In this document: positions 52,801-61,049 of the stretch, in pieces
Numbering within the stretch: position 1 is the first letter of the stretch
Layout of the letters: each line of letters opens with the position of its first letter
NCBI RefSeq assembly: GCF_004362515.1
Contig: NZ_SNXU01000001.1
Location: 2,294,001-2,358,000 of the forward strand
Length of the DNA: 64,000 nt
Source of the DNA: Actinokineospora alba
GTDB lineage: Bacteria > Actinomycetota > Actinomycetes > Mycobacteriales > Pseudonocardiaceae
Reading direction: 5' to 3'
Notes under the pieces: model-generated
The model's database searches: none
What the model saw: the letters and a program-made list of their open reading frames with translations, nothing else
Told to the model about the DNA's origin: nothing
Position numbers and translations under genes: made by a program

Positions 52801-54000
52801 CTAGAAAGTGAGCTTCCAGCTGTCGATGTAACCCGTGTCGTAGCGGGCGACGTCCTGGACCTTGAGCTTCCAGATGCCGTTCGCCACCTCCGTGGAGGCG
52901 TTCACCGTGTAGGTGGTGATCACGTTGTCCGCGGAGTCGTTGCCGCTGGAGCTCTTCATCCGGTAGGCCGTGCCGTCCGGCGCCACCAGGTCGATGACCA
53001 GGTCGCCGCGCCAGGTGTGCTTGATGTCCACGCCGACCTTCAGCGTGGCCGGTGCGTTGCCGCTGACACCCGAGACCGTGATCGAGCTGGTGATCGCGGT
53101 GCCCGCGTCGGGGATGTTGACGTTGTTGGTGTTCTCGAAGACGCCGCCCGTGGGCGGGGGCGTGGTGTCGCCGCCGCCGAGCTTGGCGGCCGCGGCCTGG
53201 ATGTCCGCGGCGAAGGTGCTGACCTCGGTGTAGATGCCGTACTTGTTGGGCCGGGCGCAGCCGTGGCCCCAGGAGACGATGCCGACCTGGACCCAGTTGT
53301 TGTTGGCGTCGCGGCGGGCCATCGGGCCGCCGGAGTCACCCTGGCACGTGTCGATGCCGCCCTCGGGGTAGCCCGCGCAGATCGAGTCGGACTTCACCAG
53401 GTTCGGGTAGGACGAGGAGCCGCTGCAAGTGGTGTCGTCGACGAACGGCACCTTCGCCTTGCTGGCGTAGCGGTTCATCGAGTTGCCACCCTCGGAGGTA
53501 CCACCCCAGCCCATGATGTCGAACGTGCCGTTGTTGTTGGCGGTGGTGGTGGCGATCGGCAGCAGCGCCGCGCCGGTGATCGGGCTGCTGAGCTTGACCA
53601 GCGCCCAGTCCTTGCCCGCCTCCACGTTGGTGTAGCCCACCGCGGAGTGCACGTAGCTCGACGTGCGCTTGACCGCCGCGGGGTCCTGGCGGTCGACGAC
53701 GCCGTAGGTGACACCGATGGTGGTGTCGGGGCCGGTGCCGTTGGTGCCGCGGTCGTCGACGCAGTGCGCCGCGGTCAGCACGAGCTGCTCGGAGTACATC
53801 GCGCCGCCGCAGCCCATCGAGAGGTGGACCAGCCAGGGGAAGTCGCCCTTGGCGGCCAGGGTGCCGCCGACGACCATGGGGCTGACGTCACCGGGCTGCG
53901 AGGGCGGCGGCGCGGCGAGCGCCTGTCCCCCCACTGCGGCCAGGATCGCGGTGAGGCCCGCTGCCAGCAGCCCCGCCTTCTTCATTTTCGAGATTCGCAC
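52801..54000 (-). CDS. Secreted trypsin-like serine protease with P domain (copy 2)
   Basis: A 399-aa paralogue of the preceding protease. GTG 54000 (MRISKMKKAGLLAAG) is chosen since AAGGAA precedes it by a good spacing; the ATG five codons later is possible. A signal peptide (about 1-30), mature VVGG near residue 43, catalytic H79, the KDWALVKL aspartate, the IDTCQGDSGGPM serine and the trypsin-type specificity aspartate are all present. The C-terminal P domain (about 292-399) is nearly the same as in copy 1 and in the adjacent carboxypeptidase. Probably secreted by Sec and activated by propeptide cleavage. Confidence 0.93.
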   Translation of the reverse strand: MRISKMKKAGLLAAGLTAILAAVGGQALAAPPPSQPGDVSPMVVGGTLAAKGDFPWLVHLSMGCGGAMYSEQLVLTAAHCVDDRGTNGTGPDTTIGVTYGVVDRQDPAAVKRTSSYVHSAVGYTNVEAGKDWALVKLSSPITGAALLPIATTTANNNGTFDIMGWGGTSEGGNSMNRYASKAKVPFVDDTTCSGSSSYPNLVKSDSICAGYPEGGIDTCQGDSGGPMARRDANNNWVQVGIVSWGHGCARPNKYGIYTEVSTFAADIQAAAAKLGGGDTTPPPTGGVFENTNNVNIPDAGTAITSSITVSGVSGNAPATLKVGVDIKHTWRGDLVIDLVAPDGTAYRMKSSSGNDSADNVITTYTVNASTEVANGIWKLKVQDVARYDTGYIDSWKLTF

Positions 54001-54169
54001 GAGATTCCTTCCGTGACCGTCCACAATGGAACGCAGGGCGCGGACGGTCGCGTGGTTGTGTGACTTGCCGAACCACCTGGGACTGGTGGCCGCATAAGGA
54101 GGTGCTCCGGGCCGAGTTTGCGGGTCGACCCGGAGCACCTGGTAATAGCTGTTTCGCTTAGCTCTCAGC

Positions 54170-55846
54170 TCAGAAGGTGAGCTTCCAGCTGTCGATGTAG
54201 CCGGTGTCGTAGCGGGCGACGTCCTGGACCTTGAGCTTCCAGGTGCCGTTGGCGACCTCGGTCGACGCGTTCACGGTGTAGCTCGTGATCACGTTGTCGG
54301 CCGAGTCGTTGCCCGACGAGTTCTTCAACCGGTACGCCGTGCCGTCCGGGGCCACCAGGTCGATGACCAGGTCACCGCGCCAGGTGTGCTTGATGTCGAC
54401 GTCGACCTTCAGCGTCGCCGGGGCGTTGCCCGTCTGTCCGGTGACGGTGATGTCGCTGGTGACAGCGGCGCCCGCGTCGGGAACGTTGACGTTGTTGGTG
54501 TTCTCGAAGACGTTGCCGGTCGGCGGCGGCGTGGTGCCGTCGCAGGTCAGGCCGATCGAGCGCTTCGGGCAGTCGGAGTACTCGAGCAGGTAGAGCACGG
54601 CCGCCTTGTTGCGCGAGGTCTCGCGGGCGATGACCTCGTCACCCGGGTAGAAACCGCCGCCGGAGGCGGACGCCGGGAACATCTCGAAGGTGTAGCCCCA
54701 GATCTTGTGGACGCCCCACAGGTAGTCGTCGATCGACCCGTCGGTGATGTAGAGGTCCGAGGACTGCTCCGGGGTGTAGCCGTTGGTCTGCGCCATGGCG
54801 CGGCCCATCGTCGAGAAGACCTTCTGCTCTTCGGCGTTGAGACCCTCGGCGGTGTCGGCGTTGGTCCAGCCGAACGGCCACAGCACCAACTCGCTGTAGG
54901 TGTGGAAGTCGATCGCGGTGCTGATCTGCTGCTTGCCGCCGACGACGCGGCTGCGCACGAAGTCCGAGAGGACCTTGACTTCCTTCGCCGATTCGGGCGC
55001 GGTGCCGCGGTAGGTGTCGGAGCTGGTGCTGCCCGAGGAGCCGCCACAGCAGCCCCACTTGTAGTCCCAGTTGCGGTTCATGTCGGTGCCGACGTAGGAC
55101 GAACCGGAGTTGGGCTGGCGGTTCTTGCGCCAGCTCTTGTAGGAGCCGGTGCTGATGTCGAACTCGCCGCCGTCGGGGTTGACGTCGGGCAGGATCCAGA
55201 TCTCGCGGGTGTCCACCATGGACTTGACCTTGGCGTCGGTCGCGTAGCCCTCGGTGAAGGTCTTGATCAGGTAGATCGCCATCTCGACCGTCAGGTGCTC
55301 ACGGGCGTGCTGGTGGTGGGTGAAGAGAACCTCGGGCTCGTTCTCGTCCGCCGTCGGGTTGTCCGAGATCTTCAGCGCGTACAGGTCGCGGTTCTCGTAG
55401 GACTTGCCGATGACCTGCTTGGTGATGAGGTTCGGGTAGTTGGCCACGGCCGAGTTGATGACCGCGGTCATCTCGGCGTAGTTGTGGTAGTTCGCGTCCG
55501 AGCTCGGGAAGTCGTTGGTTCCCTGGACACCCTGGGTGCCCTGGATGACCGCGGGGGCGGCCTCGGACTCGACCTTGAAGCCCTGGGAGCGGATCTTGGC
55601 GACCTCGGCGGGCGTGGCGGTGATCATCAAGCGGCTGTCTTCCGTGCCGTTGACGGCCGCGCCGGTCGCCGCGATGGCGCTGCGCTGCTGGGAAGTCTTG
55701 ACTCCGATGACGTGGTACTCGGCCGTTGCGCGAGCTTCCTGGGCGGCGGCGGCGTTCTCGCCGCTGGCCGGGTTGCCGCTCATGGAGATGATCACGGCAA
55801 AGGCGGCTAGCGCCCCGACCATGACGGACAGGCGTTTGCGATTCAC
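54170..55846 (-). CDS. Secreted M14 zinc carboxypeptidase with P domain
   Basis: A 558-aa secreted metallocarboxypeptidase. GTG 55846 follows AGGAGG by 6 nt. A signal peptide (about 1-29) and a propeptide with YHVIGVKTSQQRSAIAATG precede the M14 domain (about 120-425). Zinc ligands are in FTHHQHAREHLTVEMAIYL and in IDFHTYSELVLWPFGW; the catalytic glutamate is in GYTFEMFPASA; DVNPDGGEFDI and RNWDYKWGCCGG are also typical. The C-terminus is the same P domain as in the flanking proteases. Substrate side chain preference is not evident. Confidence 0.93.
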   Translation of the reverse strand: MNRKRLSVMVGALAAFAVIISMSGNPASGENAAAAQEARATAEYHVIGVKTSQQRSAIAATGAAVNGTEDSRLMITATPAEVAKIRSQGFKVESEAAPAVIQGTQGVQGTNDFPSSDANYHNYAEMTAVINSAVANYPNLITKQVIGKSYENRDLYALKISDNPTADENEPEVLFTHHQHAREHLTVEMAIYLIKTFTEGYATDAKVKSMVDTREIWILPDVNPDGGEFDISTGSYKSWRKNRQPNSGSSYVGTDMNRNWDYKWGCCGGSSGSTSSDTYRGTAPESAKEVKVLSDFVRSRVVGGKQQISTAIDFHTYSELVLWPFGWTNADTAEGLNAEEQKVFSTMGRAMAQTNGYTPEQSSDLYITDGSIDDYLWGVHKIWGYTFEMFPASASGGGFYPGDEVIARETSRNKAAVLYLLEYSDCPKRSIGLTCDGTTPPPTGNVFENTNNVNVPDAGAAVTSDITVTGQTGNAPATLKVDVDIKHTWRGDLVIDLVAPDGTAYRLKNSSGNDSADNVITSYTVNASTEVANGTWKLKVQDVARYDTGYIDSWKLTF

Positions 55847-56056
55847 GCGGTGCCTCCTGCAGGGAGTGCCGGAATTTCCGACACTGGAGGGGTTGAAACT
55901 TCGCCGCGCGGGCAGAGTCAAACCCTTGGGTGCCCTCATGACTCATGCTCGCGCGGCTATGACATTCGAATACTGACCGGGTGTCATGCCCATCACAAGG
56001 CTACGAGCGGCTGCCCTTGTTCCCGTTTATTTCACAGATCCTTCACTTTCGCGGGG

Positions 56057-57610
56057 TCAGCGCAGCCCGATCCGGCGCATCAGCCGCAGTGAACGCGCCA
56101 TGATCCCGGTGTACCGGCCGTAAGGGATGGCCTTCGGCGGCGGGATGACCCGGACCCGCTGAACCGCGACATTTTGTGCCTCGGTGTATTTGAGCAGCCC
56201 TTCGACCCCGTGCCTTCGGCCCAATCCGGATGAGCCCATTCCGCCCATCGGCGCGTCCATGCTGGAGTAGGCCGCCGCGTGGCCGTCGTTCACATTGACC
56301 GTCCCGGCCCGCAGCCGGTGTGCCACCCGGCGGGCGCGGTCGAGGTCGCGGCCGTAGACGCTCGCGTTGAGCCCGTAGCTGGTGTCGTTGGCCAGCGCGA
56401 TCGCGTCCTCCTCGTCGCGGAACGGGTAGATCGACACCACCGGCCCGAAGGTCTCCTCGGCGAAGCACGCCATGTCGGGGGTGACGCCGGTGAGCACGGT
56501 CGGCTCGTAGAACGCGGGCCCGAGGTCCTCCCTGGACCCGCCGCCGACGTGCACGGTCGCGCCTTTGGCCCGGGCGTCGTCGACGTGCTCGGCCACGGCC
56601 TTGCGCTGCCTGGTCGAGATCAGGGAGCCGACATCGCACTGGTAGTCGTAGCGGGCGCCGAGCTTGAGCGCGCGGGTCGCGTCGACGAACTTCGCCAGGA
56701 AGGCGTCGTGGACCGACTCGTGCACGTAGATCCGCTCGATGTGCATGCACAGCTGGCCGGTGTTGGCGAAGGCGCTGGTCACCGCGCCGTCGACGGCGGC
56801 GGCGACGTTCGCGTCGGGCAGCACGATCATCGGGTTCTTGCCGCCGAGTTCCAGCGAGCAGCCGATGAGCCGGGCCGCGGCCCGGGCGCCGACCTCGGCG
56901 CCGGTGCGGGTCGAGCCGGTGAACCCGACGTAGTCGGCGTTGTCGACCAGCGCGCCGCCGACGGTCGGCCCGTCACCGAGCACGACGGTGATCAGCCCCT
57001 CCGGAAGACCCGCCCGGTAGAGCAGGTCCACGCCGTAGAGCGGGCTCAGCGCGGTCTGGCTGTCCGGCTTGAGCACCACCGCGTTGCCCGCCATCAGCGC
57101 CGGGATCGAGTCGGACATGCCCAGGGCGAACGGGAAGTTCCACGGCGAGATGATCCCGACGACGCCCTTGGGCTGGCGCAGCTCGGTGGCCTTGATCGCC
57201 AGCGGCATCATGCCCTTGCGGGCGCGCGCCCGCAGCAGCCGCGGCGCGGCCTTGAGGTAGTGGCTGGTGGTGATCGCGGGCTCGATCAGGTCCTCGAACG
57301 CGTAGCGGCGGGCTTTGCCGGTCTCGGCCTGGATGAGGTCGGCGATGGTCTCGCGCTCGTCGAGCACCAGCTTGTGGAACCGCTCGAACACGCCCATCCG
57401 CTCGCGCACGTCGAGTTCGGCCCAGCGCGCCTGCGGCACCCGCGCGGCGTGCACGGCGTCGGCGACGTCGCGGACGCTCGAACACGGCAGCGTGGCCAGG
57501 GTTTCGCCGGTGAAGACCTCGACACTGGCGATGGTCTCGGCGCCGGAGGCGGCGACGTGCCGGGACAGCCGGGTGATCAGGTCGTCGGTGATGGTGGCGG
57601 GTGGCGTCAT
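56057..57610 (-). CDS. gabD2: Succinate-semialdehyde dehydrogenase (NADP), GabD2-like
   Basis: A 517-aa aldehyde dehydrogenase. The conserved PWNFPFALGMSDSIPALMAGNAVVLKPDS, VGFTGSTRTGAEVG, and LELGGKNPMIVL sites are present, with catalytic cysteine C288 in ANTGQLCMHIE. Length and the YRTAPRLLRA-like N-terminal region match GabD2 enzymes of mycobacteria, which oxidise succinate semialdehyde to succinate. Other aldehydes are possible. Its ATG overlaps the SDR stop (ATGA), making a two-gene operon. Confidence 0.87.
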   Translation of the reverse strand: MTPPATITDDLITRLSRHVAASGAETIASVEVFTGETLATLPCSSVRDVADAVHAARVPQARWAELDVRERMGVFERFHKLVLDERETIADLIQAETGKARRYAFEDLIEPAITTSHYLKAAPRLLRARARKGMMPLAIKATELRQPKGVVGIISPWNFPFALGMSDSIPALMAGNAVVLKPDSQTALSPLYGVDLLYRAGLPEGLITVVLGDGPTVGGALVDNADYVGFTGSTRTGAEVGARAAARLIGCSLELGGKNPMIVLPDANVAAAVDGAVTSAFANTGQLCMHIERIYVHESVHDAFLAKFVDATRALKLGARYDYQCDVGSLISTRQRKAVAEHVDDARAKGATVHVGGGSREDLGPAFYEPTVLTGVTPDMACFAEETFGPVVSIYPFRDEEDAIALANDTSYGLNASVYGRDLDRARRVAHRLRAGTVNVNDGHAAAYSSMDAPMGGMGSSGLGRRHGVEGLLKYTEAQNVAVQRVRVIPPPKAIPYGRYTGIMARSLRLMRRIGLR

Positions 57611-58518
57611 GCTCGGGTCTCCTCCGCGCCCGGGGCGCTGTCGGCGGCACGGGTCTCGTAGTCGCGTCGGGCGGCGGAGTCGAGCGCGTCGAGGAACAGG
57701 CGCTCACCGCCGAGCTTGCGGCTGAGCCACTCGCCGACCCGCCGGGGCAGCAGCGCGCCCATGCGCACCGCCGGGCCGACCGATTTGGGCACGTACACGT
57801 CGAAGCGTGGGGAGCGCAGCGCGCCGACGATCGCCTCGGCGACCTGCTCGGCGGTCACCGGCTTGACGCCCTTGCTGTCCTTGAGGCCCGCCGCCAACTC
57901 GGTGCGCACGATCGCGGGCATGACGCACGAGACGTCGACCCCGGTGTCGCGCAGCTCCATCCGCAGCGCCTCGGAGAAGCCGATGACACCGAACTTCGTC
58001 GCGCAGTAGGTCGCGCCCGCGGGAACCGGGATGCGGCCCGCCGCCGACGCCACGTTGACCACGTGACCCGATCCGCGGGGCTTCATCCGGCGCACCGCCT
58101 CGCGGCTGCCGTGGATGACCGCGTGCAGGTTCACCGCCAGCTGTGCGGTGGTGGTGCGGTCGGGCTCGTCCTCGATCAGGGCGATCGGCATGATCCCGGC
58201 GTTGTTGACCAGCACGTCGATCGGCCCGACCTCGGCCTCGACTTGGTCGAGCAGCGCGGTGAACGCGGCCCGGTCGGTCACGTCGAGCCCGTAGGCGGTC
58301 ACGCGAATGTCGAACTCACCTGCCGGAAGGGGCGACTCGTTTGCCTGGCGGGGCGACTCGCGGGTGAGGGTGGTGGCGGTGCGCTTGGCGAGGTCGGCGT
58401 CGAGGTCGGCGATGACCACGCGCGCGCCCGCGCGGACCAGGGCGGCGGCGGTGGCCGCGCCGATGCCGCGGGCACCACCGGTGATCACTACGACCTGGTC
58501 GGTCAGCGAGCGTGCCAT
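57607..58518 (-). CDS. SDR-family oxidoreductase with in-frame repeat insert
   Basis: A 303-aa short-chain dehydrogenase. ATG 58518 follows AAGGAG by 5 nt. The cofactor motif TGGARGIG is at residues 13-20, NNAG at 105-108, and the catalytic S158, Y171 and K175 (YCATK) are intact, so it should be active. Residues 52-72 (RESPRQANESPLPAGEFDIR) are an extra segment between helix C and the next beta strand, where related proteins have only a short turn. This segment is encoded by a 60-bp repeat also found in intergenic DNA. It is co-transcribed with the aldehyde dehydrogenase gene (4-bp overlap). Confidence 0.9.
   Translation of the reverse strand: MARSLTDQVVVITGGARGIGAATAAALVRAGARVVIADLDADLAKRTATTLTRESPRQANESPLPAGEFDIRVTAYGLDVTDRAAFTALLDQVEAEVGPIDVLVNNAGIMPIALIEDEPDRTTTAQLAVNLHAVIHGSREAVRRMKPRGSGHVVNVASAAGRIPVPAGATYCATKFGVIGFSEALRMELRDTGVDVSCVMPAIVRTELAAGLKDSKGVKPVTAEQVAEAIVGALRSPRFDVYVPKSVGPAVRMGALLPRRVGEWLSRKLGGERLFLDALDSAARRDYETRAADSAPGAEETRA
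58305..58364. repeat. Dispersed repeat copy inserted in frame in SDR gene
   Basis: This 60-bp stretch matches 36971-37030 at 55 of 60 positions without gaps. It is a multiple of three and keeps the SDR frame open, adding about 20 residues (52-72). It has no transposase and no obvious target duplication. The DNA hairpin arm found beside the intergenic copy is missing here, so the insert may be a fragment of a longer element. Confidence 0.9.
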
Positions 58519-59234
58519 GGGGCTCCTTGTCCTGGGCGAGCCAGGCAAGAAACGTAACCGGTTCTAATTCTCGGCACCAGGGCCCGCGGTGAGGGCGGGC
58601 GTGCCGCGGCCGGGTCCCGCGCCCCCGCAAAAGATAGGTAGGGCTACGTAGTGATCCCTGGGTTGTTCCAGGTGCCGAATGGTCGCATCGTTGTCCGCGG
58701 ATGGCCGCCGACCCTGCTGGCGGCAATCCCCATCCGGCGGCACGGATGGCGAATGTGATGTCGGCGTCGCAGTTGTCGGGTGACGCTGTCAATGAGCGGA
58801 GAGAGAGGCGCCCACGCCCTCGTCTCTCTCTCCGCTGGCATTCGAATCGGCTTTGGTGAACTTCGCCGGATGGTCCCTCACTCATCCGGCATCCCTATCG
58901 TGGCGAAGTGTCCGATCGGCAACGGGCACGCGCTGAACTGCCCGGATGCGAGGGGTCTTTGGTTCTGGCGCCGTCGCGACCGAGGCGGGAAGGCCGTTTC
59001 CAGCAGGGGGCGGCCTTCCCGTCTCGCTGCTATTCCTCTAGTCGAATTGAATAGTGGGAAATACCCCGGCCAATGAATTCGATATCTCTGCTCCGGTCGG
59101 GGTAACTTCCTTGGAATGTCGCGTCGGGGCATGGATTTCAGTGCACCGGAATGCGCATCATCGTCAGTGCACCTGGGGCTTCCCTGTACCGCGCCGTCCG
59201 GCGCGGACGCCCCCTGAGTTGTTCGGAGGAATCC
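58519..59234. other. 716-bp divergent intergenic region
   Basis: This separates the SDR and subtilase starts. It holds AACCGGTT near the SDR promoter (58556-58563), structured DNA from 58796 to 59026 (separate entry), an AT-richer stretch with a TCGAATT / AATTCGA dyad (59042-59082), likely the protease promoter region, and GGAGGA before the protease GTG. The open frames seen there are short and unconvincing. Confidence 0.6.
58796..59026. ncRNA. Candidate structured RNA between SDR and subtilase genes
   Basis: A run of paired arms: a perfect 12-bp stem (58796-58807 / 58824-58835); a nested set ACTTCGCC ... GGCGAAGT enclosing CGGATG / CATCCG; ATCGG / CCGAT around these; CGGGCA / TGCCCG; and a final 16-bp stem (58981-58996 / 59011-59026) followed by CTGCTATTCCT, which looks like a terminator. 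This could be a riboswitch-like leader or an sRNA on the plus strand, or remnants of repeats. No known RNA family is recognised by eye. Confidence 0.35.
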
Positions 59235-60977
59235 GTGTTCCTGCGCTCAAATACCCGGCTGCGGCGCACCGCCATGGCCGCGGCGATCAGCTTCGGTCTG
59301 GTGCTGACACCGGGCCTGGCGTTCGCGGCCGCCGCCGCCCCGGCGGGCCCGGCAGGCGCCGCGGCGCCGAGCAGCATCCCGACCGGCACGCGCGCCTACT
59401 TCGTGATCACCGATCCGGCCAACATCGCCGCGGGCAAGACCGCCGTCACCAACAGCGGCGGCACCGTGTGGAACGCCTGGGACGCCATCGGTGTCATCGT
59501 CGCCCACTCGACGGCCGCCGACTTCAAGTCGAAGGTGCGCGCGGTGACCGGCGTGCAGTACGTCGGCGCGACCCGGACCACCGACGTCCCGACCAACGCG
59601 GACAACCCGCCGATCCCGAGCAACAGCGCGGGGCAGAACCTGGGCACCGAGGCCGTGGGCTGGGACATCAAGCAGCTCAAGGCCGACCAGGCGTGGGCGA
59701 CCACCGACGGCGCGGGCGTGACCGTCGCGGTGCTCGACACCGGCGTCAACGACCAGCACAAGGACCTGGCCCCGAACTTCGACGCGAGCAAGTCCGCGTC
59801 CTGCGCCTACGGCAAGGTCGACAAGCGCGCGGGCGCCTGGCGCAGCGTCGGCTCCAGCGGCCACGGCACGCACGTCGCGGGCTCCATCGCCGCGGCCAAG
59901 GGCAACGGCGGCATCGTGGGTGTCGCTCCCGGCGCCAAGCTGTCGTCGATCCGCGTCGCCGAGCCCGCCGCCGAGCTGTTCTTCCCGGAGAACACGGTGT
60001 GCGCCTTCATGTACGCCGTCGAGGTCGGCGTCGACGTCACGAACAACAGCTACTGGACCGACCCGTGGTACGGCCTGTGCGCCAACGAGAACGACGGTGA
60101 CCTCAAGGCCATCGAGGTCGCCGTCCGCCGCGCGGTGAACCACGCCAGCGGCGCGGGCATCGTCAACCTCGTCGCCGCGGGCAACGAGAACAAGGACTAC
60201 TCCGCCAAGGGATCCACCTCGGTGAGCCCCAACGACTCGCAGCCCAAGAGCCGCAACGTCAACACCGGCTGCCCGCTGATGCCGCAGGAGGCCGAGGGCT
60301 CGACCGTCGTCGGCGGCATCGACCAGCAGGGCACGCGGTACAACATGTCGAACTACGACACCAACGGCACGCTGGACGTCACCGCCGCCGCCGTGAACGT
60401 GAACTCGACCTCGGCCAGTGGCGGGTTCCAGCAGATGACCGGCACCTCGATGGCGTCCCCGCACGCCGCGGGCATCGCCGCGCTGGTCAAGAGCGCCTTC
60501 CCGGCACTCAAGGGCAAGGACATCGAGAAGAAGATGAAGGAGTGCTCCGGCACCTACACCGACCCGAAGTACTACGGCTCGGGCCTGCCGGACGCCACCA
60601 AGTGCGTCTCCGGTGGCGGCGGTGGCGGCACGAACTGGACCAACGACAACGACGTCCAGATCACCGACAACAACGTCGCCGTGACCTCCTCGGTGACGGC
60701 CAACGCGACCAGCGCGCCGTCGGCCACCTCGAAGGTCTCGGTGAACATCGTCCACACCTACCGTGGTGACCTGGTCATCGACCTGGTCGCGCCGGACGGT
60801 ACCGTGTACGCCCTCAAGCCCGCCAGCGCGAGCGACTCGGCGGACAACGTGATCGCGACCTACACGGTCAACCTGTCCGGTGAGGGCATGACGGGCGAGT
60901 ACAAGCTGCGTGTCCGCGACGCGTACTCGTTCGACACCGGATACATCAACTCGTGGAAGCTGGACTTCGTCGGATAA
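59235..60977 (+). CDS. Secreted subtilisin-like (S8) protease with P domain
   Basis: A 580-aa secreted S8 protease. GTG 59235 lies 4 nt after GGAGGA. The signal peptide (about 1-32) precedes an Ala/Pro-rich stretch and an inhibitor I9-like propeptide (about 50-125, YFVITDPANIAAGKTAV). The triad is D168 (VLDTGVN), H210 (GHGTHVAG) and S405 (GTSMASPHAAG), with NNSYW near residue 270 as the oxyanion site. A poly-Gly linker near residue 460 leads to a C-terminal P domain (about 475-580, HTYRGDLVIDLVAPDG, DTGYINSWKLDF), shared in type with the three other proteases. Confidence 0.94.
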   Translation: MFLRSNTRLRRTAMAAAISFGLVLTPGLAFAAAAAPAGPAGAAAPSSIPTGTRAYFVITDPANIAAGKTAVTNSGGTVWNAWDAIGVIVAHSTAADFKSKVRAVTGVQYVGATRTTDVPTNADNPPIPSNSAGQNLGTEAVGWDIKQLKADQAWATTDGAGVTVAVLDTGVNDQHKDLAPNFDASKSASCAYGKVDKRAGAWRSVGSSGHGTHVAGSIAAAKGNGGIVGVAPGAKLSSIRVAEPAAELFFPENTVCAFMYAVEVGVDVTNNSYWTDPWYGLCANENDGDLKAIEVAVRRAVNHASGAGIVNLVAAGNENKDYSAKGSTSVSPNDSQPKSRNVNTGCPLMPQEAEGSTVVGGIDQQGTRYNMSNYDTNGTLDVTAAAVNVNSTSASGGFQQMTGTSMASPHAAGIAALVKSAFPALKGKDIEKKMKECSGTYTDPKYYGSGLPDATKCVSGGGGGGTNWTNDNDVQITDNNVAVTSSVTANATSAPSATSKVSVNIVHTYRGDLVIDLVAPDGTVYALKPASASDSADNVIATYTVNLSGEGMTGEYKLRVRDAYSFDTGYINSWKLDFVG

Positions 60978-61008
60978 CGACGGCATCCCAAGGCTGAAGC
61001 AGTGATCC

Positions 61009-61045
61009 ACGGTGGCTCTCCCGCACTTCGCGGGGGAGCCACCGT
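61009..61045. terminator. Terminator between subtilase and LuxR genes
   Basis: A stem of about 16 bp (ACGGTGGCTCTCCCGC paired with GCGGGGGAGCCACCGT, one mismatch) around a short loop, between two convergent genes, 31 nt after the protease stop. Probably works in both directions. Confidence 0.75.
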
Positions 61046-61049
61046 CGGC

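Noticed and set aside
57601..58557. 318-codon plus-strand ORF antisense to the SDR gene
   Set aside because: The SDR frame has all cofactor and catalytic motifs; the opposite frame has none.
58549..58600. Possible tRNA 3' half because of GGTTCTAATTC
   Set aside because: No matching acceptor or anticodon arms could be found around it; the stretch is better explained as promoter DNA of the SDR gene with an AACCGGTT dyad.
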